From Rubrobacter sp. (GTDB lineage: Bacteria > Actinomycetota > Rubrobacteria > Rubrobacterales > Rubrobacteraceae), in NCBI GenBank assembly GCA_013815485.1, contig JACDGB010000127.1, forward strand, positions 1 through 6,059: a DNA stretch of 6,059 bases. Direction: 5' to 3'. The translations under genes were made by a program, and so were the position numbers. Numbering within the stretch: position 1 is the stretch's first letter; each line of letters starts with the position of its first letter. The notes beneath the pieces were generated by a model. The model was not told the origin of the DNA. It made no database searches and saw nothing but the letters and a program-made list of their open reading frames with translations. Below are positions 1-5,317 of the stretch, piece after piece.

Positions 1-1
1 C

Positions 2-1477
2 CCGGCCAACGGAGAGAGGATCCCGGTCTACATAGCGGACTACGTGCTCATGGGCTACGGGACAGGCGCGATCATGGCGGTCCCCGGCCAGGACGAGCGC
101 GACTGGGAGTTCGCCGAGAAGTACGATCTGCCGATACTCCGCACCGTTCAGCCTCCCGATGACTTCGATGGCAAGGCGTATACCGGCGACGGGCCGGCGA
201 TCAACAGCGATTTCTTGAACGATCTCGGGGTGGATGAGGCGAAGCGGCGCATGATCTCCTGGCTCGAAGAGAACGGCGCGGGCGAGGGGACCGTGACGTA
301 CCGCCTGCGCGACTGGCTCATCAGCCGCCAACGATACTGGGGCACGCCGATACCGATAATCTACTGCCCAGAACACGGCGCCATCCCCGTCCCCGAAGAA
401 GATTTGCCCGTCCTCTTGCCAGAAGACGCGGAGTTCATGCCAACGGGCGAGTCCCCGCTGAAGCTCGACCCGGATTTCTACAATACGGAGTGTCCGATAT
501 GCGGCGGTCCCGCCACGCGGGAGACGGACACGATGGACACGTTCATGGATTCGTCGTGGTACTGGTATCGGTATCTTTCGCCGCGCTACGACGGGGGACC
601 GTTCGATCCGGAGCGCGGCAAGGAGTGGCTCCCGGTTGACCTGTACACCGGCGGCATAGAGCACGCCATATTGCATCTGCTGTACGCGCGATTCTTCACG
701 AAGGTCATGCGCGACATGGGCCTCGTGGATTTTGGCGAGCCGTTCGAGAGGCTCTTCAACCAGGGCATCATCCTGGGCGAGGACGCCTGGAAGATGAGCA
801 AGAGCCGAGGCAACGTCGTAAACCCGCAAGAGTTCTTGGATCGTTATGGCTCCGATACGCTCCGATGCTTCCTCATGTTCATCGGGCCGTGGGATCAGGG
901 CGGTCCCTGGGACGGACGCGGCATCGAGGGCGTCTCGCGCTGGCTCCGCCGCGCCGTCGCGCTCACGTCGAGCGGTGATTCATCCAGCGAGGGGGATCCC
1001 GCCGAGCTTCCCCGCAGGATGAACCGGCTCATAAAGAAGATCACCGGCGATCTCGAAACATTCCGGTTCAACACGTCCATCGCCGCCCTCATGGAGCATA
1101 CGAACTATTTGCAGGCGATTCGGGGCAAAGTTGGAGACGACGAGTGGCGGGATGCGCTCCGTAGCCTCGTGCTGGCGATCGCACCCTTCGCGCCGCACCA
1201 CGCCGAGGAGATGTGGGCCACGATGGGTGAGGGCTCCGTCCACGAGCAGTCGTGGCCCGAATGGGACGAATCCCTCATCGCCGCAGAGGAGATCACGCTC
1301 ATCGTCCAGGTCAACGGCAAGCTCCGCGACCGCATCGAAGCCCCAGCCGACATCTCCGAGGAGGCCGCGAAGGAACTCGCCCTCGCCAGCGAGAAGGTGA
1401 AGGCCCACATGGACGGCAAGGAGATCCGCAAGTCCATATACGTGCCGGGGCGGTTAGTGAACCTGGTGGTGGGTTAA
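2..1477 (+). CDS. leuS: Leucyl-tRNA synthetase, C-terminal 491 residues (5' end outside window)
   Basis: This cytoplasmic class I aminoacyl-tRNA synthetase charges tRNA-Leu with leucine using ATP. The reading frame is open from base 2, so the start lies upstream, and about 60% of a typical bacterial LeuRS is present. In residue numbering of the visible part, the end of the CP1 editing domain is seen as GTGAIMAVP followed by GQDERD (residues 20-34). The catalytic core follows with RDWLISRQRYWG (103-114), a zinc-knuckle region with C122-x-x-H125 and C164-x-x-C167, DSSWYWYR (183-190), GGIEH (217-221) and the KMSKS loop (264-268, bases 791-805), which binds ATP. The helical anticodon-binding domain comes next, then the small C-terminal domain with VQVNGKLR (435-442). 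The HIGH motif is upstream of the window. The second zinc-site residue is His rather than Cys, probably a tolerated variant. The last 53 bases are repeated at 2863-2915, so this gene end may have been supplied by an inserted segment. TAA stop. Confidence 0.98.
   Translation, partial: PANGERIPVYIADYVLMGYGTGAIMAVPGQDERDWEFAEKYDLPILRTVQPPDDFDGKAYTGDGPAINSDFLNDLGVDEAKRRMISWLEENGAGEGTVTYRLRDWLISRQRYWGTPIPIIYCPEHGAIPVPEEDLPVLLPEDAEFMPTGESPLKLDPDFYNTECPICGGPATRETDTMDTFMDSSWYWYRYLSPRYDGGPFDPERGKEWLPVDLYTGGIEHAILHLLYARFFTKVMRDMGLVDFGEPFERLFNQGIILGEDAWKMSKSRGNVVNPQEFLDRYGSDTLRCFLMFIGPWDQGGPWDGRGIEGVSRWLRRAVALTSSGDSSSEGDPAELPRRMNRLIKKITGDLETFRFNTSIAALMEHTNYLQAIRGKVGDDEWRDALRSLVLAIAPFAPHHAEEMWATMGEGSVHEQSWPEWDESLIAAEEITLIVQVNGKLRDRIEAPADISEEAAKELALASEKVKAHMDGKEIRKSIYVPGRLVNLVVG
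1425..1477 (+). repeat. Direct repeat copy A: the functional leuS 3' end
   Basis: These are the last 53 bases of the intact leuS gene. They match 2863-2915 at a constant offset of 1438 bp with 47 of 53 bases identical by hand alignment. Five of the six mismatches fall in the first 32 positions, and the longest identical run is 19 bases, gtgaacctggtggtgggtt (1457-1475 and 2895-2913). That core has short inverted arms, AACC and GGTT, around an 8-base spacer. The sixth mismatch changes the stop codon (TAA here, TGA in the other copy). If the block to the right was inserted, this copy would be the left attachment-like junction. Confidence 0.85.
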
Positions 1478-1612
1478 GCCAGTTAGCGGACTTACAAGTG
1501 GTTCGCTGACCTATAGTCGGTTTGAGTAGTGCTTGCACAACTGGCGGCGCAAAAAAGGAGAGATCGCCCGAATCATCTGCCATAATAGCCTACTTACTCG
1601 CGCGCTATATCC
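1478..1612. other. Convergent intergenic region with imperfect hairpins
   Basis: These 135 bp lie between the leuS stop and the stop of the leftward small gene. A 7-bp arm at 1482-1488 pairs with 1504-1510 (one G-T pair) and encloses the short palindrome ACTTACAAGT (1490-1499). A wider perfect 7-bp inverted repeat, GCCAGTT (1478-1484) and AACTGGC (1539-1545), starts on the base after the leuS stop. A run of six A on the plus strand (1551-1556) reads as six T for the leftward operon and follows only a weak stem. I see no strong intrinsic terminator for either gene and no convincing coding sequence. Confidence 0.5.
1551..1578 (-). terminator. Weak possible terminator of the three-gene operon
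   Basis: Read on the minus strand, an imperfect short stem (GATT, loop CGGGC, GATC) is followed by TCTCC and six T, about 35 bases past the last stop codon of the operon. The stem has only about four pairs, one of them G-T, so this is a poor fit to an intrinsic terminator. It is listed because it is the only T-run in the right place. Confidence 0.2.
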
Positions 1613-1936
1613 TTACTCTTCGTCTTCATCTTTGGGTATGCCTTGTACAGCCTGGACAGCACTCCAGGGAAGAAATTTAGAGGGGCCAAAGTCGTGTTCG
1701 TCTTCTCCAGTTTTTCTTACTCGTCGCACCACTATGCCGATGGCACTTACCTCTTGGAGCACGTAAAATCCGGTCGTGGCCTGCAAATCTCCTCGTTTGA
1801 GCTTATAAATGTCGTCGGCGGGATATCCGGGACCTTCGACGTAACTCAAAAGTACGGCTTCCCCTACCCACTCGTAAACGAGAGGTCTTCCTCGGCCGAA
1901 AGCCGGAATTTGCTCAGAGGGATTAGGCCGATCCAA
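1613..1936 (-). CDS. Small soluble protein of unknown function, third gene of the cassette operon
   Basis: This 107-residue protein has no signal peptide or membrane segment, and I do not recognise its family. The core (residues about 18-100) alternates hydrophobic and charged residues: YEWVGEAVLLSYVEG, then FYVLQEVSAIGIVVRRVRK, then FLPWSAVQAV. This pattern suggests a small beta-barrel with a terminal helix or strand. The protein ends in an acidic tail, DEDEE. The start is inferred: the frame has no ATG, and the only upstream start before an in-frame stop at 1964-1966 is TTG at 1934-1936. An AGAGAG (1944-1949) lies 7 bases before it, a modest ribosome binding site. The gene begins 11 bases after the preceding gene ends, so it is almost certainly cotranscribed. 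It converges on leuS. Confidence 0.65.
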   Translation of the reverse strand: MDRPNPSEQIPAFGRGRPLVYEWVGEAVLLSYVEGPGYPADDIYKLKRGDLQATTGFYVLQEVSAIGIVVRRVRKTGEDEHDFGPSKFLPWSAVQAVQGIPKDEDEE

Positions 1937-1947
1937 ACCGGAACTCT

Positions 1948-2367
1948 CTACTCGGAGGCATCCTCACGGCCCGCTATAGCGTAAAGCTCTTCGAGTTCGC
2001 TCTCGTCGGGAATGCCATCGCTGCGCACAGTCTTGTAGTTACCGAGAAACGTTCTTGTGTTGTGATGTTGTGGCGAGGCGAAATTAGTCATCCCAAAACT
2101 CCACTTCGTCGTCGCACTCACCACCGTCGGCAGCTCTTGTCGAGTTTCCTGTGTAGCTTCCCATTTGTATTCTCCTGAGCCTGCTTGGTCATTAGCCTGC
2201 GAGCTTGCCTCAGGGACGCTGTTACCTTTCTCATGCTTGGGTCTGTGGCGCCCCCTGTTACGCTCGTCGGACGCTCGCAACAATGACAGAGTGCCGACGG
2301 TCGCGCCAACGCCGATCCCGAGAAAAAAAGCCAATCCTATGATGACAAAGGTCGCTGCGCTAATCAT
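1948..2367 (-). CDS. Single-pass membrane protein with a hydrophilic tail, unknown function, second cassette gene
   Basis: The 139-residue protein starts with one strong membrane helix (residues about 5-30) rich in spaced glycines (G11, G17, G19, G21, G25). A basic stretch follows (RASDERNRGRHRPKHEK, 31-47), placing the rest in the cytoplasm by the positive-inside rule. Residues 48-139 are polar and low in hydrophobics, probably largely disordered, with an acidic end (DESELEELYA, 121-130). I do not recognise a family. The ATG at 2365-2367 is chosen because AGAGGAGAG sits just upstream with good spacing and because its A overlaps the TAA stop of the upstream gene. The frame stays open to 2520, but that extension overlaps the upstream membrane protein gene and lacks a comparable site. 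Confidence 0.75.
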   Translation of the reverse strand: MISAATFVIIGLAFFLGIGVGATVGTLSLLRASDERNRGRHRPKHEKGNSVPEASSQANDQAGSGEYKWEATQETRQELPTVVSATTKWSFGMTNFASPQHHNTRTFLGNYKTVRSDGIPDESELEELYAIAGREDASE

Positions 2368-2765
2368 TAATCTCTCCTCTTCGCGGCGATTGTACAGCCA
2401 CCGCTGACCAGCACTGACAACGTATAGGGTACCAATGATACTACTGCAACCCAGAAGCCGACTATTTCGACCGAGAATGTACGCGCAGTCAAGACCATGC
2501 CGTACACGCCCACCGCGCATACAGCCACTGCTACGCAGGTCCAGATCGCCGCTGTTCTGATCCTGCTTGGCTCCTCGCTCAACGTAAGGTCCACAACAGC
2601 GCCTATGGAAAGCCCTGCTGCTAGCATCAGCAACTCGCCTTTACCCAAAAGGGTAGATAAGCTCAAGTGTATCTCTGTTATCAAAGCCAGCACGAGGTTC
2701 AGTCCCACGGGAAGTAAGCCAACACTGACACTGACGAACAACCATCTCAGAATCCCTTTCCACAT
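2367..2765 (-). CDS. Four-helix integral membrane protein of unknown function, first cassette gene
   Basis: The 132-residue protein is dominated by hydrophobic segments at residues about 7-31, 45-62, 72-93 and 99-121, with a basic C-terminal end (AAKRRD). The lysine and arginine pattern suggests both ends are cytoplasmic. The loop between helices 1 and 2 contains HLSLSTLLGKGELL, and helix 2 begins GELLMLAAGLSIG. No enzyme or transporter signature is visible and I cannot name a family. The ATG at 2763-2765 is used because the frame has no earlier start, but no clear Shine-Dalgarno precedes it. A TTG at codon 9 is a less likely alternative. The gene heads a three-gene minus-strand operon that converges on leuS. 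Confidence 0.75.
   Translation of the reverse strand: MWKGILRWLFVSVSVGLLPVGLNLVLALITEIHLSLSTLLGKGELLMLAAGLSIGAVVDLTLSEEPSRIRTAAIWTCVAVAVCAVGVYGMVLTARTFSVEIVGFWVAVVSLVPYTLSVLVSGGCTIAAKRRD
2372..2380 (-). promoter_or_regulatory. Strong ribosome binding site with TAATG stop/start overlap
   Basis: On the minus strand AGAGGAGAG precedes the ATG at 2367, with the GGAG core 6 bases away. It lies inside the last codons of the upstream membrane protein gene, and the stop TAA and start ATG share one base (TAATG). This arrangement usually gives translational coupling, so the two membrane proteins are probably made in fixed proportion. It also settles the start of the 139-residue protein. Confidence 0.75.
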
Positions 2766-2817
2766 GAGTTTGAATCAAAACATACTGACGCTACTTTCGC
2801 ATCTTTCTGTTTCCCCG

Positions 2818-2838
2818 TACCGTTTGTCTCCTACCGTT
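2818..2838 (-). repeat. Two tandem AACGGTA sites downstream of the cassette -10 box
   Basis: On the minus strand AACGGTA occurs at 2838-2832 and again at 2824-2818, 14 bases start to start. Both lie just past the likely transcription start of the three-gene operon. Spaced direct heptamers there could be an operator for a DNA-binding regulator or simply chance. Confidence 0.3.
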
Positions 2839-2839
2839 A

Positions 2840-2869
2840 ATGATATCTACCTCTCAACGGGGTTCGCAA
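2840..2869 (-). promoter_or_regulatory. Candidate promoter of the three-gene operon
   Basis: On the minus strand TTGCGA (2869-2864) and TATCAT (2845-2840) are separated by 18 bases. They match the sigma-70-type consensus at 4 of 6 and 5 of 6 positions. Transcription would start near 2833, leaving a leader of about 68 bases before the first gene. The -35 hexamer falls inside the leuS-tail relic while the -10 lies outside it. Confidence 0.4.
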
Positions 2870-2915
2870 GGCCATCTACGTGCCGGGTCGGTTGGTGAAC
2901 CTGGTGGTGGGTTGA
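2863..2915 (+). pseudogene. Detached second copy of the leuS 3' end (direct repeat copy B)
   Basis: Read in the leuS frame, this stretch encodes VRKAIYVPGRLVNLVVG and a TGA stop (the frame begins one base earlier, at 2862). The working gene ends IRKSIYVPGRLVNLVVG and TAA. Apart from Ile/Val and Ser/Ala, the codon differences are silent (ATA/ATC, GGG/GGT, TTA/TTG). It therefore looks like the tail of a once-functional, slightly diverged leuS rather than a random repeat. Nothing leuS-like continues upstream of about 2862, and the fragment has no start of its own. It ends 5 bp before the stop codon of the AIM24 gene, where a native leuS end would be expected. Confidence 0.8.
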
Positions 2916-2920
2916 CCGGG

Positions 2921-3634
2921 CTAGTCGTTCCCTAAGAACGAGCCGAGGCCGCCTCCGCTGCCCTCGCCGCCGTGGGAGTGGGGTGGAACCGCCGCGCCTT
3001 CGGAGGGCTGTATGAGGACCCAGCCGGAGCCTTCGAACGCCACCTGGAAGGTCTCGCCGCTGCCTTTGCCGAGGAAGGTCTTGAAGGAGACGTCGCTCTT
3101 GACGCTGGTGCGGACGCCGCCGCTCCAGGCTATGGCGGATTCGGGGTCGGCGAAGGTGGGGCTGCCTGTATCGAGCAGCACGGGCTCGCCGTCCGAGGTG
3201 ACGGCGACCTTGCCGGTGCCTTGCAGCACGACGTTGAAGAGGCCGCCAGCGAGCCGTCCGGCTCCTTCCACCCTCTTTATGTCCCAGTCTATGCCGGGCT
3301 CGAAGGCGAGGATGTTGTCGCCGTTGACGGTCATCTGGTCGTTGTCGAGGTCGAGGATCATGATCTTGCGCTTGTCCTGGGCCAGGAAGAGTTCACCGGT
3401 CCCCGTGGCCGTCATTAGCTGGACGCCCTCGCCGGTCATGGCCTTCTTGAAGAATCGCCCGAGCCCGCCGCCCTTGTGCTCGAAGCGCACGCCCCCCTGA
3501 TAGGCGACCATCGAGCCGAGCTTGGCCTGGATCTCATCCCCACTCAGGCTAACCTTGAGCATGGCCGAGTTCTGCAACGTGAAGCGCCCCGCAGGCGTAA
3601 CCTCCCGGAACTGCTCCAGGTTCGTCTCGCTCAT
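2921..3634 (-). CDS. AIM24-family protein (formerly DUF124)
   Basis: The 237-residue protein has the glycine-rich repeated beta-strand pattern of the bacterial AIM24 family: GSMVAYQGGVRFEHKGGGLGR (residues 40-60), then MTGEGVQLMTATGTGELFLAQ (66-86), then ILAFEPGIDWDIKRVEG (108-124). GGLFNVVLQGTGKVAVTSDGEP (130-151) and ETFQVAFEGSGWVLIQP (194-210) complete it. The relative in yeast mitochondria affects respiratory complex assembly, while the bacterial role is not established. There is no signal peptide or membrane helix. After residue 212 a tail rich in His, Gly and Ser (HSHGGEGSGGGLGS) extends beyond the fold. GGGAGG lies 7 bases before the ATG at 3634 and supports the start. The gene starts 35 bases after the EAL gene ends, so the two are probably cotranscribed. 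Confidence 0.9.
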   Translation of the reverse strand: MSETNLEQFREVTPAGRFTLQNSAMLKVSLSGDEIQAKLGSMVAYQGGVRFEHKGGGLGRFFKKAMTGEGVQLMTATGTGELFLAQDKRKIMILDLDNDQMTVNGDNILAFEPGIDWDIKRVEGAGRLAGGLFNVVLQGTGKVAVTSDGEPVLLDTGSPTFADPESAIAWSGGVRTSVKSDVSFKTFLGKGSGETFQVAFEGSGWVLIQPSEGAAVPPHSHGGEGSGGGLGSFLGND

Positions 3635-3669
3635 CGCGCTACCTCCCTTTCTGGCCGTGGGAAATGATG

Positions 3670-4770
3670 CTACCTGAATACGAAACTCCGGTCCACGGGT
3701 TTCCTAGAACATCCGCCCGCCGGGACGAGTGGCGGTGAGGCAGGTCTGGCGAAGAAGAAACCCTGAGCGTAGTCTGTGCCGTGCTCCCGCAGCCAGCGCC
3801 ACTGGCCTTCGGTCTCGACTCCTTCGGCGACGATGCTTATCTTCAGGTCCCTGGCGAGCTCGATGATCCTGGAGGAGATCGTGGCTTTGTAGGGATCCTG
3901 GTCCACGCCGTGAATAAGGTCCATGTCCAGCTTTACGAAGTCCGGACGCAGTTTGGACAGAAGATTGAGCGAACCGTAGCCGGCGCCGAGGTCATCCAGC
4001 GCCACCCGGAACCCGGCATCGCGATAATAGGCCAGGATATCTAGCAGTTGCTTGGTGTCGCGGATCTCATCGCTCTCGACGACCTCGAACACGATGCGCT
4101 CGGGAGGAATGCCCGCGATATCCACGGCCTTCATGGTGCTCCGCAAACAGTAGACCGGGTCGTAGATGGAGGTCGGGTTGAAGTTGATGAAGATGTTGTT
4201 CTCGAGTCCCAGATCCGCCGCTTCCTCTATGGCCTTGATCCTGGCCGCACGGTCGAGGTTGAACAGGAGATTCGCTGAACGCGCCGTATCGAACATGCGG
4301 CCCGGGTTTATCAGCGAACCATCGACGTCCAACCCGCGAAGAAGGGCCTCGTGGGCGAAGATATCCCCCGAAGCCGACACTATGGGCTGGAAGTGCGAGG
4401 TCAGCCGCTCGTCCCGCATGATCTCGAGCAACCACTCGCCCTCGGCGGCGGCAGTGAAGGTGCCGAGGTCTTGCATGAGCACCAGTTCCCGTATCGTCGG
4501 CTCGATCCCTTTCTCTACCAGCAGCGCCCGCGAGTCCCGCATTTCCTTCTCGCTCAACTTCCCACGGATGAGCCTACTCAGAACCTGGAGATCATCCGGC
4601 GCAACCTCGACGGTCAGGATGCCGTCCATGAGTTCGTCGAAAGGGAGGCCAGACTTGCGCAGCAACCCGCAGAGGGTGCTCCTGGTGTGGCTCAGGGGCG
4701 GCGCCACATGAAGGACACCGTCCTTCGAAGGAGTAGTGGGCAACGTCTCGCACCGGCTGCAAACGCTCAT
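3670..4770 (-). CDS. EAL-domain cyclic-di-GMP phosphodiesterase with a distinct N-terminal domain
   Basis: The 366-residue cytoplasmic protein probably hydrolyses c-di-GMP to pGpG. The EAL domain spans about residues 122-345. It keeps the signature EALLRG (141-146), the metal-site Asn in NFNPTS (196-201), E229 and E232 in FEVVES, the paired D259 and D260 in DDLGAGYGS, K280 in DFVKLD, E316 and E319 in AEGVET, and Q336 in AQGFFFARP. All usual catalytic and metal ligands appear present, so I expect activity. Loop 6 reads DDLGAG instead of DDFGTG. There is no GGDEF domain or membrane helix. Residues 1-115 are unrecognised: a C4-x-x-C7 pair, C34, then helical sequence that may sense a signal. The ATG at 4770 has GAGGA 9 bases upstream. 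It follows csaA by 97 bases and precedes the AIM24 gene by 35. I see no convincing promoter in the 97-base gap. Confidence 0.93.
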   Translation of the reverse strand: MSVCSRCETLPTTPSKDGVLHVAPPLSHTRSTLCGLLRKSGLPFDELMDGILTVEVAPDDLQVLSRLIRGKLSEKEMRDSRALLVEKGIEPTIRELVLMQDLGTFTAAAEGEWLLEIMRDERLTSHFQPIVSASGDIFAHEALLRGLDVDGSLINPGRMFDTARSANLLFNLDRAARIKAIEEAADLGLENNIFINFNPTSIYDPVYCLRSTMKAVDIAGIPPERIVFEVVESDEIRDTKQLLDILAYYRDAGFRVALDDLGAGYGSLNLLSKLRPDFVKLDMDLIHGVDQDPYKATISSRIIELARDLKISIVAEGVETEGQWRWLREHGTDYAQGFFFARPASPPLVPAGGCSRKPVDRSFVFR

Positions 4771-4867
4771 ACTGAACCATCCTCGTCTCTTGTTGAACTC
4801 TCGAAACAGTTATCGGAAAGTGTTTGCGACAGCTTTAATACCTCGGACGCTATCTGGTGCGAGTGGA

Positions 4868-5206
4868 TCAGAACATCCGCCCACCAGTCGGAACCTCGTG
4901 ATCTGGTGAGAGGAGGACTACTTCTCCGGCCTCGTCCGGCACCCCGAGGATGAGAACTTCGCTGCGGAAACCAGCGATCCGCTTCGGCGGGAAGTTGACG
5001 ACCGCGACGACCTGTTTGCCGATCAAAGTCCCCGGCTCGTAATGCGTGGTGAGCTGGGCACTGGTCTGGCGCGTACCGATCTCGCCCCCGAAGTCTATCT
5101 TCAGTTTGATCGCGGGCCTCCTCGCCTCCGGAAACGGCTCCGCCTCCACCACCGTTCCAACCCGCGCATCCACCTTCTCGAAATCTTCCCAACTTATCTC
5201 CGCCAA
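4868..5206 (-). CDS. csaA: CsaA-type tRNA-binding protein
   Basis: This small OB-fold protein of the tRNA-binding domain family (like the C-terminal part of MetRS) acts as a dimer. Bacillus CsaA has been described as a tRNA-binding, chaperone-like protein linked to secretion. With the chosen start the product is 112 residues, close to the usual 110. Recognisable segments are [20 protein letters not shown] near the N-terminus, then [14 protein letters not shown], then the family hallmarks TSAQLTTHY and [20 protein letters not shown], then [13 protein letters not shown]. The start is taken as TTG at 5204-5206 because AAAGGAG (5213-5219) sits 6 bases upstream and the length then fits the family. 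An in-frame ATG at 5230 would add 8 residues (MSHGKEFG), bury that ribosome binding site in the coding sequence, and has no site of its own. The gene is divergent from the permease gene. Confidence 0.93.
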   Translation of the reverse strand: MAEISWEDFEKVDARVGTVVEAEPFPEARRPAIKLKIDFGGEIGTRQTSAQLTTHYEPGTLIGKQVVAVVNFPPKRIAGFRSEVLILGVPDEAGEVVLLSPDHEVPTGGRMF

Positions 5207-5212
5207 ACCGAA

Positions 5213-5219
5213 CTCCTTT
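5213..5219 (-). promoter_or_regulatory. Ribosome binding site that sets the csaA start
   Basis: AAAGGAG on the minus strand, 6 bases before TTG at 5206, is a near-ideal Shine-Dalgarno. It argues for the TTG start over the upstream in-frame ATG at 5230. Confidence 0.7.
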
Positions 5220-5250
5220 CCATGAGACATCGGATTTCAGTTATGATGCG

Positions 5251-5256
5251 ATTGTA
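5251..5256 (-). promoter_or_regulatory. Possible -10 box of csaA
   Basis: On the minus strand TACAAT (5 of 6 to TATAAT) lies about 45 bases before the TTG start. No good -35 hexamer is found 16-18 bases upstream, so this is a weak call. It falls in the divergent csaA-permease gap. Confidence 0.3.
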
Positions 5257-5270
5257 GCCAATTGGCGGGG

Positions 5271-5299
5271 TTGGTAGTTTGTCCGGGACGATGTATCTT
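5271..5299 (+). promoter_or_regulatory. Possible promoter of the permease gene
   Basis: TTGGTA (5271-5276) and TATCTT (5294-5299) are spaced by 17 bases, each 4 of 6 to the sigma-70-type consensus. The -10 is only about 19 bases before the GTG start, which leaves a very short leader containing the ribosome binding site. The true promoter may lie elsewhere. Confidence 0.25.
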
Positions 5300-5304
5300 C
5301 GGGG

Positions 5305-5311
5305 AAGGGAG
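5305..5311 (+). promoter_or_regulatory. Ribosome binding site that sets the permease GTG start
   Basis: AAGGGAG ends 6 bases before the GTG at 5318. It would be internal to the coding region if the upstream in-frame ATG at 5291 were used, which favours GTG. Confidence 0.65.
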
Positions 5312-5317
5312 TCTGGG

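Larger units (their letters stand above)
1478..2915. mobile_element. Candidate inserted cassette at the 3' end of leuS, without its own integrase
   Basis: A 1438-bp segment is bounded by the two copies of the leuS tail. It holds three minus-strand genes with no recognisable housekeeping function. Base composition drops: three sampled 60-base rows inside (1681, 2341, 2641) count 53%, 50% and 43% GC, against 65% for a sampled leuS row (601). Collapsing the repeat would place the leuS stop 5 bp from the AIM24 stop codon, a tight convergent arrangement. No recombinase gene, transposase, terminal inverted repeats or short target duplication is seen. Insertion would therefore have used an enzyme supplied elsewhere, or the structure arose by recombination with a foreign leuS tail. 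The bounds could equally be drawn as 1425-2862, since a direct repeat leaves the exchange point ambiguous. Confidence 0.5.

Noticed and set aside
980..1408. Open frame on the minus strand opposite leuS (142 residues)
   Set aside because: It is antisense to the well-supported LeuRS coding sequence, has no ribosome binding site that stands out and no recognisable domain. Such frames are common opposite GC-rich genes.
1533..1766. Plus-strand open frame after the AAAAAAGGAG stretch
   Set aside because: The purine run resembles a ribosome binding site but lies downstream of that frame's start. The frame overlaps the minus-strand 107-residue gene and reads as low-complexity Ser-rich sequence.
2368..2520. 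Upstream extension of the single-pass membrane protein to 190 residues
   Set aside because: It overlaps the four-helix protein gene in another frame, while ATG at 2367 has a strong ribosome binding site and TAATG coupling.
1478..2862. Terminal inverted repeats of an insertion sequence at the cassette edges
   Set aside because: The two edges share only scattered bases in inverted orientation, and no transposase is encoded. The leuS-tail direct repeat explains the boundaries better.
2972..3500. Two plus-strand open frames inside the AIM24 region
   Set aside because: They are opposite-strand shadows of a recognised family and lack plausible protein character.
4771..4867. Possible c-di-GMP riboswitch upstream of the EAL gene
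   Set aside because: The gap is only 97 bases. I found just a 5-bp inverted repeat (AAACA and TGTTT) and none of the expected paired elements or conserved loops.
4351..4953. A 200-residue plus-strand open frame across the EAL gene start
   Set aside because: It spans the N-terminal coding region of the EAL gene and the csaA end on the opposite strand, and its composition is unlike a folded protein.
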